64,000 nucleotides of DNA from Marvinbryantia formatexigens (GCA_021771035.1 JAETPU010000007.1:88734-152733); one strand, 5' to 3'; positions 26,361-35,682 are shown, numbered from the stretch's first letter. The notes: generated by a model not told the origin, from the sequence alone. Numbers and translations are program-made.

Positions 26361-27713
26361 TTATTCGCCGTCAGAAGCCTGAGGCGCTTCTTCGTCCCGT
26401 TTTGGCAGCACTGCCGCCCTCACAGTGCCAACCCTGCGTTCCTCCATATCCAGCACCTGCAGCGCAAGATTGCCAAGGCGCACCAGGGGATGCTCCTGCG
26501 GGTTGGGGAAGTGGCCCAGCTGTTCGATAATGTAGCCGCCGATGGTGTCGTAATCACTGTCCTCTTCCATTTTGATATCGAAATAGCGTTCGATTTCCTT
26601 CATGGAGGTGGCACCGTCGATCCGGTATTCCCGTTCAGAGACCTTCTGGATCTCCTCAGGCTCATTGTCGTATTCGTCCTGCATATCGCCTACAATGGAT
26701 TCCAACAGATCCTCCATGGTGACCAGCCCGGCGGTTCCGCCGTATTCGTCTACCACCACAGCCATCTGAATCCGTTTGGATTTCAGGGTTCTGAAAACTT
26801 CCCGGCAGGGGCTTGCCTCCGGTACATACAGGGCATTGCGAAGAAAATTCTCAATTTGAAATTGATCGCCGCCTTGTCCGGAGGAGAGGACCCGCAGCAG
26901 ATCCTTGACATAGAGAATGCCCACAATATCGTCGATATCCTCCCGGTACACCGGGATACGGGAATATCCCTCCCGCAGGGCCAGCTCCACAATGGCCTGA
27001 AGCGGTGTCTTTTCCTCGATGGAAACCATATCGGTGCGGTGGGTCATCACTTCGCCTACAGTGGAATCGTCGAATTCGAAGATGTTGTTGATCATCTTCT
27101 TTTCGTCCTCGTCGATAGCGCCGCTTTCGTTGCCGACATCCACCATCATGCGGATTTCCTCTTCGGTGACCTCCTCCGGTTCATCCTGGCTGCGGATTCC
27201 GAACAGGCGCAGGATTGAGTTAGTGCTCCAGGACAAAAAGGCCACAAAGGGCTTTTCAAACCGGTAAATCCAGTTGAGAGGCCTGGCGATGGCAAAGGAA
27301 ATCTTCTCATACCGGCTCATGGCGATGCGCTTTGGAATCAGTTCGCCGAACACCAGGGTGAAAAAGGACAGGATAATGGTGATGAGCACCAGGGATACGC
27401 CGCGGATGATGGCTGGGGAAACCGGGACTCCCCGCAAGAGATAGACCAGGTATTCCGCAAAGGTATCCGCCGCCACAGCGGAGGCCAGAAGCCCCGACAG
27501 GGTGACACCCACCTGGATGGTGGCTAAAAATTTGGAAGGATCCCGCAGCATCCCCTCCAGAATACGGGCGGTGCGGTTGCCCTCCTGGGCCATGCGTTTG
27601 ATTTTGTTGTCGTTGAGGGATACGACTGCAAGCTCGCTCATGGCAAAAAATGCGTTGATTCCAATGAGCACAAGCAGTAAGAGCAGGTATCCCCATAGGT
27701 TGCCGTCCGGCAT
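26361..27713 (-). CDS. CorC/HlyC-family protein (CNNM transmembrane, CBS pair, CorC_HlyC domains)
   Basis: 450 aa. The N-terminal DUF21/CNNM domain has about four membrane segments (from residue 5 to about 150, including NAFFAMSELAVVSLN), followed by a CBS pair (around 210-335, with EVMTHRTDMVSIEE and MAVVVDEYGGTAGLVTMEDLLE) and a C-terminal CorC_HlyC domain. Such proteins are tied to Mg2+/Co2+ export or tolerance and are often called hemolysin homologues without evidence of lysis. ATG 27713 follows AAAGGAGA. A near-consensus promoter lies just upstream. Confidence 0.93.
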   Translation of the reverse strand: MPDGNLWGYLLLLLVLIGINAFFAMSELAVVSLNDNKIKRMAQEGNRTARILEGMLRDPSKFLATIQVGVTLSGLLASAVAADTFAEYLVYLLRGVPVSPAIIRGVSLVLITIILSFFTLVFGELIPKRIAMSRYEKISFAIARPLNWIYRFEKPFVAFLSWSTNSILRLFGIRSQDEPEEVTEEEIRMMVDVGNESGAIDEDEKKMINNIFEFDDSTVGEVMTHRTDMVSIEEKTPLQAIVELALREGYSRIPVYREDIDDIVGILYVKDLLRVLSSGQGGDQFQIENFLRNALYVPEASPCREVFRTLKSKRIQMAVVVDEYGGTAGLVTMEDLLESIVGDMQDEYDNEPEEIQKVSEREYRIDGATSMKEIERYFDIKMEEDSDYDTIGGYIIEQLGHFPNPQEHPLVRLGNLALQVLDMEERRVGTVRAAVLPKRDEEAPQASDGE

Positions 27714-27765
27714 ACTCAGTCTCCTTTTTTTGATTTTTTGAAGATAAATATTGTTTCTATCGTTT

Positions 27766-27794
27766 ATAGTATCGGAATTTCCATCTCCTGTCAA
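27766..27794 (-). promoter_or_regulatory. Promoter of the CorC/HlyC gene
   Basis: On the minus strand TTGACA (27789-27794), a 17-bp spacer and TACTAT (27766-27771). Confidence 0.75.
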
Positions 27795-28175
27795 AGCTGA
27801 AAAGAGGGGCCAAACCGCGCATTTTTTTACTTGGGAGGTGATTGCTTGAAACTATCCGATAGGCTCTCGTTCTGGCTCGCTCAAGCGCATTCGCACCGGC
27901 CCGCAGATCGATTTGTTGTTTCTTAGCCGTGAAGAACAGGGGACTTGCCGGTATTTTCTCCACAAAGGAGAACCCCGGCACGGACAGACATACGCTGCCC
28001 TGCCTGGAATTTGAGGCAGAATCTGAGCGGCAGAGAAAATTAACTTTTTCTGGAAAACTTTTGTTTTTTGCGGGAGTGTGGTATAATAACCTCACGCTGT
28101 TATCCAAATCAAAGATTTGGACAGCTGAGAGAACATTGAACCACGGGTATGAAAGCTCCGCTTTCTTTTTTATGG

Positions 28176-28277
28176 TATAATAAACGCAAATAGCGGTAAA
28201 AACGGCATTAGCCGTTTTTGTGGATGCGTTTCTTTTACCGTGCTGGTAGCAAGCCGATAGGCGGCTTGCCTTTATGG
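28176..28277 (+). ncRNA. Possible small RNA unit, inner type, copy 1 of 4
   Basis: A TATAAT promoter core is followed within about 25 nt by the AAAACGGC-type terminator-like hairpin and then the GCAAGCCG hairpin. The same layout repeats at 28278, 28379 and 28480. Transcription is inferred. Confidence 0.35.
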
Positions 28278-28582
28278 TATAATAAACGCAACAAAGGATA
28301 AAACGGCATTAGCCGTTTTTGCAGATGTGTTTCTTTTACCGTTCTGGTAGCAAGCCGATGGACGGCTTGCCTTTATGGTATAATAAACGCAACAAAGGAT
28401 AAAACGGCATTGGCCGTTTTTGCAAATGTGTTTCTTTTACCGTTCTGGTAGCAAGCCGATGGACGGCTTGCCTTTATGGTATAATAAACGCAAATAGGGA
28501 TGAAAACGGTATTGGCCGTTTTTGCAAATGCGTTTCTTTTACCGTACTGGTAGCAAGCCGATGGACGGCTTGCCTTTTATGG

Positions 28583-28703
28583 TATAATAACCTCACGCCG
28601 TAAACTGAAGCACAGCTGTAGACTGCGTAGTTCGGAATGGGATTCCGAACTACAGAGAGAACATTGAACCACGGGTATGAAAGCTCCGCTTTCTTTTTTA
28701 TGG
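28583..28703 (+). ncRNA. Possible small RNA unit, outer type (right copy)
   Basis: TATAAT (28583-28588), then a perfect 12-bp hairpin GTAGTTCGGAAT/ATTCCGAACTAC (28627-28653) and a GAAAGC/GCTTTC terminator with six T (28679-28699). This would give an RNA of about 105 nt. The left copy (28082-28175) has the same flanks around a TCCAAATC/GATTTGGA hairpin. Confidence 0.4.
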
Positions 28704-28728
28704 TTTAATATTCGCACAAGGTGCGGAT

Positions 28729-28782
28729 ATGCAATCATCTTCGATAATGCAATCATCCATGATAATGCAATCATCTTCGATG
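28729..28782. repeat. Three 18-bp direct repeats
   Basis: Consecutive copies of ATGCAATCATC, three variable bases, GAT and one base. The centre copy differs only in the variable bases. Confidence 0.8.
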
Positions 28783-28985
28783 ATTGGGGGAGTTTCGCTC
28801 ACCGGCCATCGCCGCCCGAAGGGTAACCAGGGAGTTCCTGGTCAGAACAGAACGCCGTGGTTATGCCGGAATGATTCACAGGGATAACGCATACAGAAAA
28901 TGAGGAGCCGCCGCGGGCCCGCAAGGCCGGATAGGCTCATAAGGCCCGGTGCAGCACGCATCGCCGCGCAGAAAGGAACCGTATC

Positions 28986-29624
28986 ATGACAGATTTTTTA
29001 ACCTTTGCGCTCTCGCGCAGAAGCATTCGGAAATTTGAACCCACCCCCATTCCGGAAGAACATATCCGGGCTATGGTGGAGGCGGCCCACTGCGCGCCCA
29101 GCGGCTGCAACAGCCAATGCTGGCAGTTTGTTGCCGTCACGGGGCAGCCCATGCGCGAAAAGCTGGCCCAGGCTGTCCGCGAGGGGATCCGCAGCTTTTT
29201 TGAAGGCACTGAGCTGGCGGATGACGAAGCCTTTCTGCAGGGCCGCGAGAAGGCGTTTACCTTTTTTCAGAGGGCGCCGCTGGTCTTCCTTGTGTTTTTG
29301 GATCATATGGACTATTATGAAAAAAAGACACTGGGCGTCTATGAGCGCAGAGGGATTGGCCACCGGGACATGATGGACCGTATGGGATACCCGGATGTTC
29401 TGTCCGTGGGCGCGGCGGTGGAAAACCTCCTGCTCCAGGTCCAGCAGCTGGGCTATGGCGCCTGTTGGATGAACGATCCCATCATGGCGGAAAAACAGAT
29501 AAAAGCCGCTGTAGGGGCAGACGATTCTTTGCGTCTGATGAGCGTCATACCCGTGGGAGTTCCCGCCTATACACCGAGGGAAAAGGTACAGAAGCCTCTG
29601 GAACAGGTTTTGAGGATCCTGTAA
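28986..29624 (+). CDS. Nitroreductase-family flavoprotein
   Basis: 212 aa. An FMN-dependent NAD(P)H oxidoreductase fold: it starts FALSRRSIRKFEPTPIPEEH (FMN-binding Arg and Ser), then VEAAHCAPSGCNSQCWQFVAV and GAAVENLLLQVQQLGYGACWMND, all typical of the family. The physiological substrate (quinones, nitro compounds or other acceptors) cannot be told from sequence. ATG 28986 follows AAAGGAA. It lies 31 nt upstream of uppP, so the two may be co-transcribed. The repeat array lies directly upstream. Confidence 0.9.
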   Translation: MTDFLTFALSRRSIRKFEPTPIPEEHIRAMVEAAHCAPSGCNSQCWQFVAVTGQPMREKLAQAVREGIRSFFEGTELADDEAFLQGREKAFTFFQRAPLVFLVFLDHMDYYEKKTLGVYERRGIGHRDMMDRMGYPDVLSVGAAVENLLLQVQQLGYGACWMNDPIMAEKQIKAAVGADDSLRLMSVIPVGVPAYTPREKVQKPLEQVLRIL

Positions 29625-29655
29625 CCAATCACAACTAGAAAGGGAGAACAAGTCC

Positions 29656-30474
29656 ATGTTTATCATCGAAATACTCAAGGCCATTTTCCTGGGAATTGTC
29701 CAGGGAATTACAGAATGGCTTCCCATCAGCAGCACCGGCCATCTGATTCTGTTTAACGAGTTTATCCATCTGAACTTTTCGGATGAATTTTTCAATATGT
29801 TCAAGGTGGTCATTCAGTTCGGCTCTATCTTAGCGGTGCTGACGCTGTATTTCCACAAGCTGAACCCCTTCTCGTTCAAAAAAACGCCCCATGAGCGCAA
29901 AGATACCGTGCTTTTGTGGGTGAAGGTGCTCATTGCAACGGTTCCTGCCGGAATTATCGGCCTCTTGTTTGACGATGTGATTGATTCCACGCTCAGCACC
30001 CCCTATGTGATTGCGGCAACGCTGATTATTTACGGTGTCCTGTTCCTGATTGCAGAGAGCCTGAACAGAAAGCCGAAGATCAATTCTTTTGCTGATATGA
30101 CCTATACAACGGCGCTGATAATCGGCGTATTTCAGATGCTGGCGCTGATTCCGGGAACCTCCCGTTCCGGCGCCACCATTGTGGGCGCGGTTTTCCTGGG
30201 CTGCTCCCGGTTTGTTGCCGCGGAATTTTCCTTCTTTATGGCGATTCCGGTTATGTTCGGCGCGAGCCTGTTAAAGCTTGTACGGATGCCTTCCATGACG
30301 GGCCCCGAGTGGATTATCCTCTTGGTGGGGATGCTGGTGGCCTATGTGGTCTCCGTGTTTGTCATCAAGTTCCTGATGGATTATATCAAGAAGCACGACT
30401 TCAAGGTGTTCGGTTACTACCGCATCGGGCTTGGTATCCTGGTTTTGATTGTTTTCCTTTTCTTTATTAAATAG
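29656..30474 (+). CDS. uppP: Undecaprenyl-diphosphate phosphatase (BacA/UppP)
   Basis: An integral membrane enzyme that recycles the undecaprenyl carrier for cell-wall synthesis; overexpression of the family gives bacitracin resistance. 272 aa, about 7-8 membrane helices, with the two family motifs GIVQGITEWLPISSTGHL (residues about 14-31) and LALIPGTSRSGATIVG (near 165-180). ATG 29656 follows AAGGGAG. It ends at a strong terminator. Confidence 0.96.
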   Translation: MFIIEILKAIFLGIVQGITEWLPISSTGHLILFNEFIHLNFSDEFFNMFKVVIQFGSILAVLTLYFHKLNPFSFKKTPHERKDTVLLWVKVLIATVPAGIIGLLFDDVIDSTLSTPYVIAATLIIYGVLFLIAESLNRKPKINSFADMTYTTALIIGVFQMLALIPGTSRSGATIVGAVFLGCSRFVAAEFSFFMAIPVMFGASLLKLVRMPSMTGPEWIILLVGMLVAYVVSVFVIKFLMDYIKKHDFKVFGYYRIGLGILVLIVFLFFIK

Positions 30475-30490
30475 GATTCAGCGCACAGCC

Positions 30491-30520
30491 GCCCGCCTGT
30501 CACACAGGCGGGCTTTTTCT
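30491..30520 (+). terminator. Terminator of uppP
   Basis: A perfect 10-bp stem, GCCCGCCTGT/ACAGGCGGGC with a CAC loop, then five T. Confidence 0.9.
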
Positions 30521-30959
30521 ATCGGCAGCCGCTCCTAGCGCATAGCTGCTTTTTGCCGGGAAGCTGCGAGGGATTCTCCGGCGGCGGATGGCGCCCGGGG
30601 CACACAAGAAAAACGCTCCCCCATCCAGAGATTGAAGATGGATACAGGGATCTGGAAAGCCCGAAAAAATCTCCCGGGTACATCGGGGCGCGGGCTCAGA
30701 GAGGTGATTTGCCGGACGCGGCAGGGAATACCAAAGTCAATGAACTGGAAAAAATGCCACTGGCGCCGCTTTAGAGTAGGCTCTGAATTGGAAAAAACGG
30801 CTTTTGGGGGTGCGTTGGATAGGGATGACGCCCGCCTGGACGGCTGATCATGCGGCATTGCGGCGCAGGATGGCTCAGGCTGCGGAGCCCCCCGCTGGCT
30901 GCGGGAAGCCTTCCAGTAAAAGAACATTGTCCATAGTGAAAAAATAATACAAAAATACC

Positions 30960-30988
30960 TTGCAAAAGGGAAATGCTTTGGGTATGAT
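30960..30988 (+). promoter_or_regulatory. Promoter of the DUF4838 gene
   Basis: TTGCAA (30960-30965), a 17-bp spacer and TATGAT (30983-30988). Confidence 0.6.
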
Positions 30989-31028
30989 GGAGAAAAATAC
31001 GCTGTGGTTTAAAAAAGGAGAAAAGAAT

Positions 31029-32753
31029 ATGGAACAGATAATCCTGGCTTCCCATGGGAAAACCAACTGGAGTATCGTGGTGCCGGCGGATGCCAGCCCC
31101 TCCCAGCGGCATGCAGCGGAGGAGCTTTACCGGTTCCTCTTTGAAATTTCCGGCGCGCGCCTGCATATCCGCCAGGAGAGCGAGGCGAAAGGGGAATGGG
31201 AAATTTATGTGGGGGCCTGTGCTCTGGTCCAGGCTCTGGATCCCTCTTTGGACATTCCGTCCCTGGGCAAGGAGGGCTTTGTCATCCAAACCTATGAAAA
31301 GGCAATTGTCATTGCGGGCGGACGGGAGCGGGGAACGCTCTACGGGGTCTACAGCTTTTTGGAAACCTATCTGGGCTGCCGCTGGTTTACCCAGGAGGTC
31401 AGCCGGATTCCCCGCCGGGATACCGTTGCCATCGGGGCTATCCGGGAGCGCCAGGTACCGGTTTTAGAGCAGAGAGACACCTATTTCGGCGCCACTGAGG
31501 ATGGAGACTGGTACGCCCGCAATAAGGTGAACGGGCACAGCTGCCACCTGGATGACATCCACGGCGGACGCCTGGAATATGAGGGCTTTGTCCATACCTT
31601 TTATAAGCTGGTCCCGCCGGAGGAATATTTTGACGAGCATCCCGAATATTTTTCCCTGGTGGACGGCAAGCGGATCCGGGAAAAGGGGCAGCTTTGCCTG
31701 ACAAATCCGGATGTGCTGAACATTGTGGTGGAAAAAATCAAGGACTGGCTGCGCAAAAACCCCAAGGCCTCCATCGTCTCCGTATCGCAGAACGACTGCT
31801 ATAACCCCTGCCAGTGTGAACACTGCCGCCAAATTGACGAGCGGGAGGGCACCTTTGCCGGGAGTCTGCTGACCTTTGTCAACAAGGTGGCCGAGGCGAT
31901 AGAACCGGAATTCCCCGATGTAGCTATCGATACGCTGGCGTATCAGTATGCACGCAAGCCTCCCAAGACGCTCAAAGCGCGGCATAACGTCATAATCCGG
32001 CTTTGCAGCATCGAGTGCTGCTTTGCCCATCCGCTCGAGGAGTGCGATTACATCGCCGCCTGCGGCAACCGCCTGGGAACCTCCAACTCCTTTGTGGAGG
32101 ATATCCGCAGGTGGGGTGAAATATCCGACAGGCTGTATATCTGGGACTATGTGGTGAATTTCGATAACTTTTTGCAGCCCTTCCCCAATTTCAATGTGCT
32201 GCAGCCCAATATTCAGTTCTTTGTGAAACACCATGTCAAGGGCCTCTTTGAGGAGGGCAACTATACCCCCGGCGGTTTTGTGGAACTGGGGGAGCTGCGC
32301 CAATATGTGCTGGCAAAGCTGATGTGGGATCCCAACTGCAACGTGCGCCGGCATATCCGGGAATTCATGGCCGGGGTATACGGGATGGCGGGCGCTGCGC
32401 TGCTGGACTATTTTGATCTGCTGCACGAGCAGGTGGCGGCTCCGGACACCCATCTGGGCATTTATGACGAGCCCACCGCCGCCTATCTCTCCGAGGAATT
32501 TATGCTGCGTGCGCAGGAACTCTTTGACGAGGCCTGCCGCCTGGCAGACACCCCTCAAATCCTGGAACGGGTGAAGAAAGCGGAGCTTTCCCTGGAATTT
32601 GTACGCCTGGCCAGAATGCCGCTGGAGGCTCAGGGCCGCGTCCAAGCTGTGGAGGAGTTTTTCCAGAAGGTCGAGCACTTCGGCATTGCCAGAATCCGGG
32701 AGTGGTATCCCTGGGAGGTCTCCCGGGAGAAGATGCTCAAGGGTGAGCTGTAG
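31029..32753 (+). CDS. DUF4838-domain protein, probable glycan-active enzyme
   Basis: 574 aa. The N-terminal roughly 130 residues resemble the alpha-glucuronidase/GH20-type accessory domain (AAEELYRFLFEISGARL, GTLYGVYSFLETYLGCRWF). The central DUF4838 domain has CLTNPDVLNIVVEKI, then SVSQNDCYNPCQCEHC with a tight Cys cluster, and LAYQYARKPPKTLK. A helical C-terminal part follows. Family members occur in gut bacteria with polysaccharide-utilisation genes and are thought to be glycoside hydrolases, with activity mostly unproven. There is no signal peptide, so it acts in the cytoplasm if the start (ATG 31029 behind AAAGGAG) is right. The Cys cluster could bind metal. Confidence 0.82.
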   Translation: MEQIILASHGKTNWSIVVPADASPSQRHAAEELYRFLFEISGARLHIRQESEAKGEWEIYVGACALVQALDPSLDIPSLGKEGFVIQTYEKAIVIAGGRERGTLYGVYSFLETYLGCRWFTQEVSRIPRRDTVAIGAIRERQVPVLEQRDTYFGATEDGDWYARNKVNGHSCHLDDIHGGRLEYEGFVHTFYKLVPPEEYFDEHPEYFSLVDGKRIREKGQLCLTNPDVLNIVVEKIKDWLRKNPKASIVSVSQNDCYNPCQCEHCRQIDEREGTFAGSLLTFVNKVAEAIEPEFPDVAIDTLAYQYARKPPKTLKARHNVIIRLCSIECCFAHPLEECDYIAACGNRLGTSNSFVEDIRRWGEISDRLYIWDYVVNFDNFLQPFPNFNVLQPNIQFFVKHHVKGLFEEGNYTPGGFVELGELRQYVLAKLMWDPNCNVRRHIREFMAGVYGMAGAALLDYFDLLHEQVAAPDTHLGIYDEPTAAYLSEEFMLRAQELFDEACRLADTPQILERVKKAELSLEFVRLARMPLEAQGRVQAVEEFFQKVEHFGIARIREWYPWEVSREKMLKGEL

Positions 32754-32816
32754 CCGCACGCGTATTGCTCCACAAGGACATACTGTTTGAGGAAACGCCG
32801 ATGGGAGGAGTTTGAA

Positions 32817-33419
32817 TTGACAAGGAAAACCGCTGTGCCGATTGCCATCTGCCTGACCGGTCTTGTAAAATACATCATAAACCTTCCCGCCTTTATTTGG
32901 CAGGCGCATCTGTTTGGAAACATACTGGTAGGTCTGTTCTTTTTGGATATTCTGGTGGATTTACTGGATTCGGGAAGGGCGTCCCGTATTCTGCGGTGGT
33001 GTCTGGCGTCGCTTGCGCCCATTGGGCTATTGGGGATATTGACGGTACGCCAGGCGCTTCAGGCGGCGCTTAGAAAAGCTGTAAGCGGAGCGCTTATGAT
33101 GGAGGACACCCTTGCACAAATAATCCTGCAGAGGTTCGACAACTTTTTGCTTTTTTTCATTTTAGCAGTGATTGCTGTCTGCCTGTTGTTTCTGCTTGGC
33201 TTAAGATATCAAAAAAATTGGACGGTTCATAATTTGGGTTCATGCCTGATTGTGACGGCGGTGCTGTTCCTTTTTGCAGGGATGGTCTATTCGTTTGCCT
33301 ATCTCGTCAAGTTTTTTGATATGGGAAGTTTTATCGCTCTGCTAGCTTGCAGCGGGATTTTGCTCCTGCATGGGCTGCATAGCTGTGCGGTGAAAATAGC
33401 GAGCCCAAGTAAACTCTGA
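32817..33419 (+). CDS. Polytopic membrane protein, unknown function
   Basis: 200 aa from TTG 32817, preceded by GGGAGG. It has about five to six hydrophobic segments (roughly 5-20, 28-45, 60-78, 103-124, 135-160, 167-187) with short loops and a basic C-terminus. No motif was recognised. It follows the DUF4838 gene by 63 nt and shares a terminator at 33538-33596, so the two may form an operon. Confidence 0.7.
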   Translation: MTRKTAVPIAICLTGLVKYIINLPAFIWQAHLFGNILVGLFFLDILVDLLDSGRASRILRWCLASLAPIGLLGILTVRQALQAALRKAVSGALMMEDTLAQIILQRFDNFLLFFILAVIAVCLLFLLGLRYQKNWTVHNLGSCLIVTAVLFLFAGMVYSFAYLVKFFDMGSFIALLACSGILLLHGLHSCAVKIASPSKL

Positions 33420-33831
33420 ATGGCATCATCTGTGCAGGGGATTTCTGGGAATACGGCTTCGTCATAAACAACGCCTGGCCTTCTGATTGTTAAAGTAAAA
33501 ATGATTGGCCAAAAGCCCTTTAAACCAATACGCACAACAGCACCCCATTTGTTTTCAGTATCTTATACTGTGTCACAAATGAGGTGCTGCTTTTTTGGCT
33601 GCGCGTCTGTTTTAAGAGCATATTTCCCACGGCGATATGGGGAAAAGACATCCGCCGCTGCGGTTCGGGCATCTTCCGGAGGGCCTATTCTCCATATCTC
33701 CCGGGAGAAGCCGGGGCTGTGCCCTTTGGGATCGATTGGGCCTGCCAATTTGAACGGCGGGGGAATCGGGCCAGGCGGCCGTGTGGTACACAGGGGATGG
33801 AGCGGGTATCCCCACACGGGTTTTGCAGGCC
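33420..33831. other. Intergenic region between convergent genes
   Basis: A long terminator hairpin (33538-33596); nothing else recognisable. Confidence 0.5.
33538..33596 (+). terminator. Long terminator hairpin
   Basis: CAGCACCCCATTTGT pairs with ACAAATGAGGTGCTG with one mismatch. A second perfect hairpin, CAGTAT/ATACTG, sits in the loop, and six T follow. Confidence 0.85.
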
Positions 33832-35196
33832 CTATCCCTGGGAATGGGGCGTACGGATACTGTGGGAGTGGCGTCGGAAGTACCACAGGGCACAGCCCAT
33901 CATCACAACGCTGATGGCGCCGTAGAGCAGAAACATGGCGTTCTGCATTCCGCCGTATAAAATGATGCAGGAACCCAGTATCGCCAGCGCCGGGTTGCCG
34001 TAGCCTCTCCAGAAACCCTTGATGGTGCCCCGGCGGGCCATGCGCATCACCTGTAAATACAGGATAATATAGGCCAGATAGTTCATCACAATGGAGATTT
34101 CCGACACATCGGAATTCCCCAAAAGAGAGAATTTCTGGGTCAGGTAGTGAATGAGCATCCAAAAGACGCTCAAAACAAAGGCAATAGCCACACTGGGCAG
34201 GGAGAGCCCATATGGTTCAGACACCCGGGAGATTCGTTGGGAAGCGGGAATCATATTGCGCAGAGCCAGAGAATAGGGATTGCGCATATTTCCCATTACC
34301 AGCCCGTTTACCGTCCCGGCCACGGAGATGATGACAAAGATTAAAATAATTTTAGCGCCCCAGGGCCCCAAGAGCTTCTGTGCGGCGGCGTACAGGTGGG
34401 CGTCCCCCATGCCTGCCAGCTGCTGCGGCCCCAGGTACAGACTCATGCCTACAAAGTACAGCACATAGGACAACAGGATAAACACAGGCGCTACCACTAA
34501 GGCAAGGGGAAGGTTGCGCCTGGAGTTTTTAATCTCATGGGCGATGCTGGTGGAGACAATCCAGCCGTCGAAGGCGAAGGCCACCGGGGCAATGGCGGCT
34601 AACCATCCGGCGGAATGCAGGGTTTGGGCAGGGGCGTGAAGCTCGGCGGGATTTCCAAAGAGAAGGCCGCAGACAGCAAACAAAAACAGCGGCAGCAGCT
34701 TGAGGACGGTGGTAGCGCCCTGAACCAGCCCGCCAAAGCGCGCCCACAGGGTGTTGACGGCAAAAAGCAGCGCCATGCCCAGCGCTCCGATGAGAATCTG
34801 AGTTTCCAGTGTGCCGTCCAACCCAAAGAGCATACAGGTGTAGATGCCGATCACCCAGGATACCACCGCAATCAGCGTGGGATAATAGACAAAGGTGTGA
34901 AACCAGCCGAAGGCGCAGGATATCCTGGAGGAACAGAACTCCTGAGCGTAGGTGATGATTCCGCCGGGTTTATCGGTACGGGAGGCCATTTCCCCTATGG
35001 AGAGGCTTCCAAACACGATACTGATAGCGGCAATACAGAATACCAGGACTCCCAGGGGAATACTGCCGCCGGTGTACAGGAGCACATCGTCGCTCTTAAA
35101 GAAGATTCCGGAGCCGATCACAGTCCCCACAATCATGGCGATAGCAGTGAACGGGCCATATTTTTTCTCAGAGTGAGGGGTGGCTTTTTTATTCAT
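33832..35196 (-). CDS. APC-family amino-acid permease
   Basis: 454 aa, about 12 membrane helices. It starts KKYGPFTAIAMIVGTVIGSGIFFKS, with the GSGIF unwound-helix motif of the APC superfamily (LAT/SteT-like exchangers), and has WFHTFVYYPTLIAVVSW and APVAFAFDGWIVSTSIAHEIKN, typical of the AA_permease_2 family. The substrate is probably a neutral amino acid but is not determined. The start is uncertain: ATG 35196 gives the usual short polar N-terminus; ATG 35208 is too close to its GGAGG. It is a single gene. Confidence 0.88.
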   Translation of the reverse strand: MNKKATPHSEKKYGPFTAIAMIVGTVIGSGIFFKSDDVLLYTGGSIPLGVLVFCIAAISIVFGSLSIGEMASRTDKPGGIITYAQEFCSSRISCAFGWFHTFVYYPTLIAVVSWVIGIYTCMLFGLDGTLETQILIGALGMALLFAVNTLWARFGGLVQGATTVLKLLPLFLFAVCGLLFGNPAELHAPAQTLHSAGWLAAIAPVAFAFDGWIVSTSIAHEIKNSRRNLPLALVVAPVFILLSYVLYFVGMSLYLGPQQLAGMGDAHLYAAAQKLLGPWGAKIILIFVIISVAGTVNGLVMGNMRNPYSLALRNMIPASQRISRVSEPYGLSLPSVAIAFVLSVFWMLIHYLTQKFSLLGNSDVSEISIVMNYLAYIILYLQVMRMARRGTIKGFWRGYGNPALAILGSCIILYGGMQNAMFLLYGAISVVMMGCALWYFRRHSHSIRTPHSQG

Positions 35197-35482
35197 GAAT
35201 CCTATCATATCCTCCGTTTTTTGCAGTATGATACTGATTATACCCATTATCAGGCGTTTTTCCAAGGATTTTTCATGATATTGCGGGAAAACCTATGGTT
35301 TTCATATGAAATGATAACCTCTCCGCTGTATTTTTGAACATTTAACCATACTGCCGCAGCGGGAAGGAGATCAAGCTGTTAGGTGGAGCAGGCCCCCATC
35401 CGGGCAAGGGGGGCCTGGCGCAGGCGCCGCCGGGAAAGGCGCGGCCCGGGCAGAACTGTAAAAAAACAGCCGGGTGGCTTCA

Positions 35483-35510
35483 TTGACAGCCCCGGCAAAA
35501 CAGGTATAAT
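35483..35510 (+). promoter_or_regulatory. Strong promoter of coaX
   Basis: Consensus TTGACA (35483-35488), a 16-bp spacer and consensus TATAAT (35505-35510). Confidence 0.8.
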
Positions 35511-35647
35511 AAAAACGGGAATAAAATCCAACCATTTTTTAAAGGAATCATGAAATTAAATTTTGTTTTTATCGAGCCCAGCGGCAGATTCCGTGTTGTT
35601 TTTACGGCATGGATGTCAAAAATGAATGCGCTGCCCTGGTTGACGGA

Positions 35648-35682
35648 AAGGGTCCTCCGGATGCGGGGCATCCGGCCCTTTT
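35648..35682 (+). promoter_or_regulatory. Terminator-like hairpin in the coaX leader (possible attenuator)
   Basis: Stem CCGGATGC/GCATCCGG with a GGG loop, extended by AAGGG/CCCTT across a TCCT bulge and followed by TTTT. It lies 46 nt before the coaX start and well after its promoter. Confidence 0.5.

Larger units (their letters stand above)
28079..28710 (+). repeat. Tandem array of promoter-hairpin-terminator units
   Basis: TGGTATAAT (extended -10) recurs with TATAAT at 28082, 28176, 28278, 28379, 28480 and 28583, and a degraded TTTAAT at 28704. The four inner units (28176-28582) are 101-103 bp. Each carries AAAACGGC/GCCGTTTT and GCAAGCCG/CGGCTTGC hairpins. The two outer units share 5' flank AATAACCTCACGC and 3' flank AGAGAACATTGAACCACGGG, then a GAAAGC/GCTTTC-T6 terminator. 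Their central hairpins are unrelated to each other. No frame stays open through the array. Confidence 0.85.
27714..28985. other. 1.3-kb intergenic region with tandem array
   Basis: Divergent intergenic region. It holds the corC-type promoter (27766-27794), the promoter-hairpin-terminator array (28079-28710) and three 18-bp direct repeats (28729-28782). No protein gene is supported. Confidence 0.7.
30475..31028. other. Intergenic region between uppP and the DUF4838 gene
   Basis: Terminator at 30491-30520 and a promoter at 30960-30988. The 400 bp between show no convincing gene. Confidence 0.5.

Noticed and set aside
28176..28582. CRISPR array
   Set aside because: The 101-103-bp units are near-identical throughout, with no short repeat plus unique spacer pattern and no cas genes in the window.
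31464..32909. 481-codon open frame on the minus strand
   Set aside because: Antisense to the DUF4838 gene; no ribosome site or domain.
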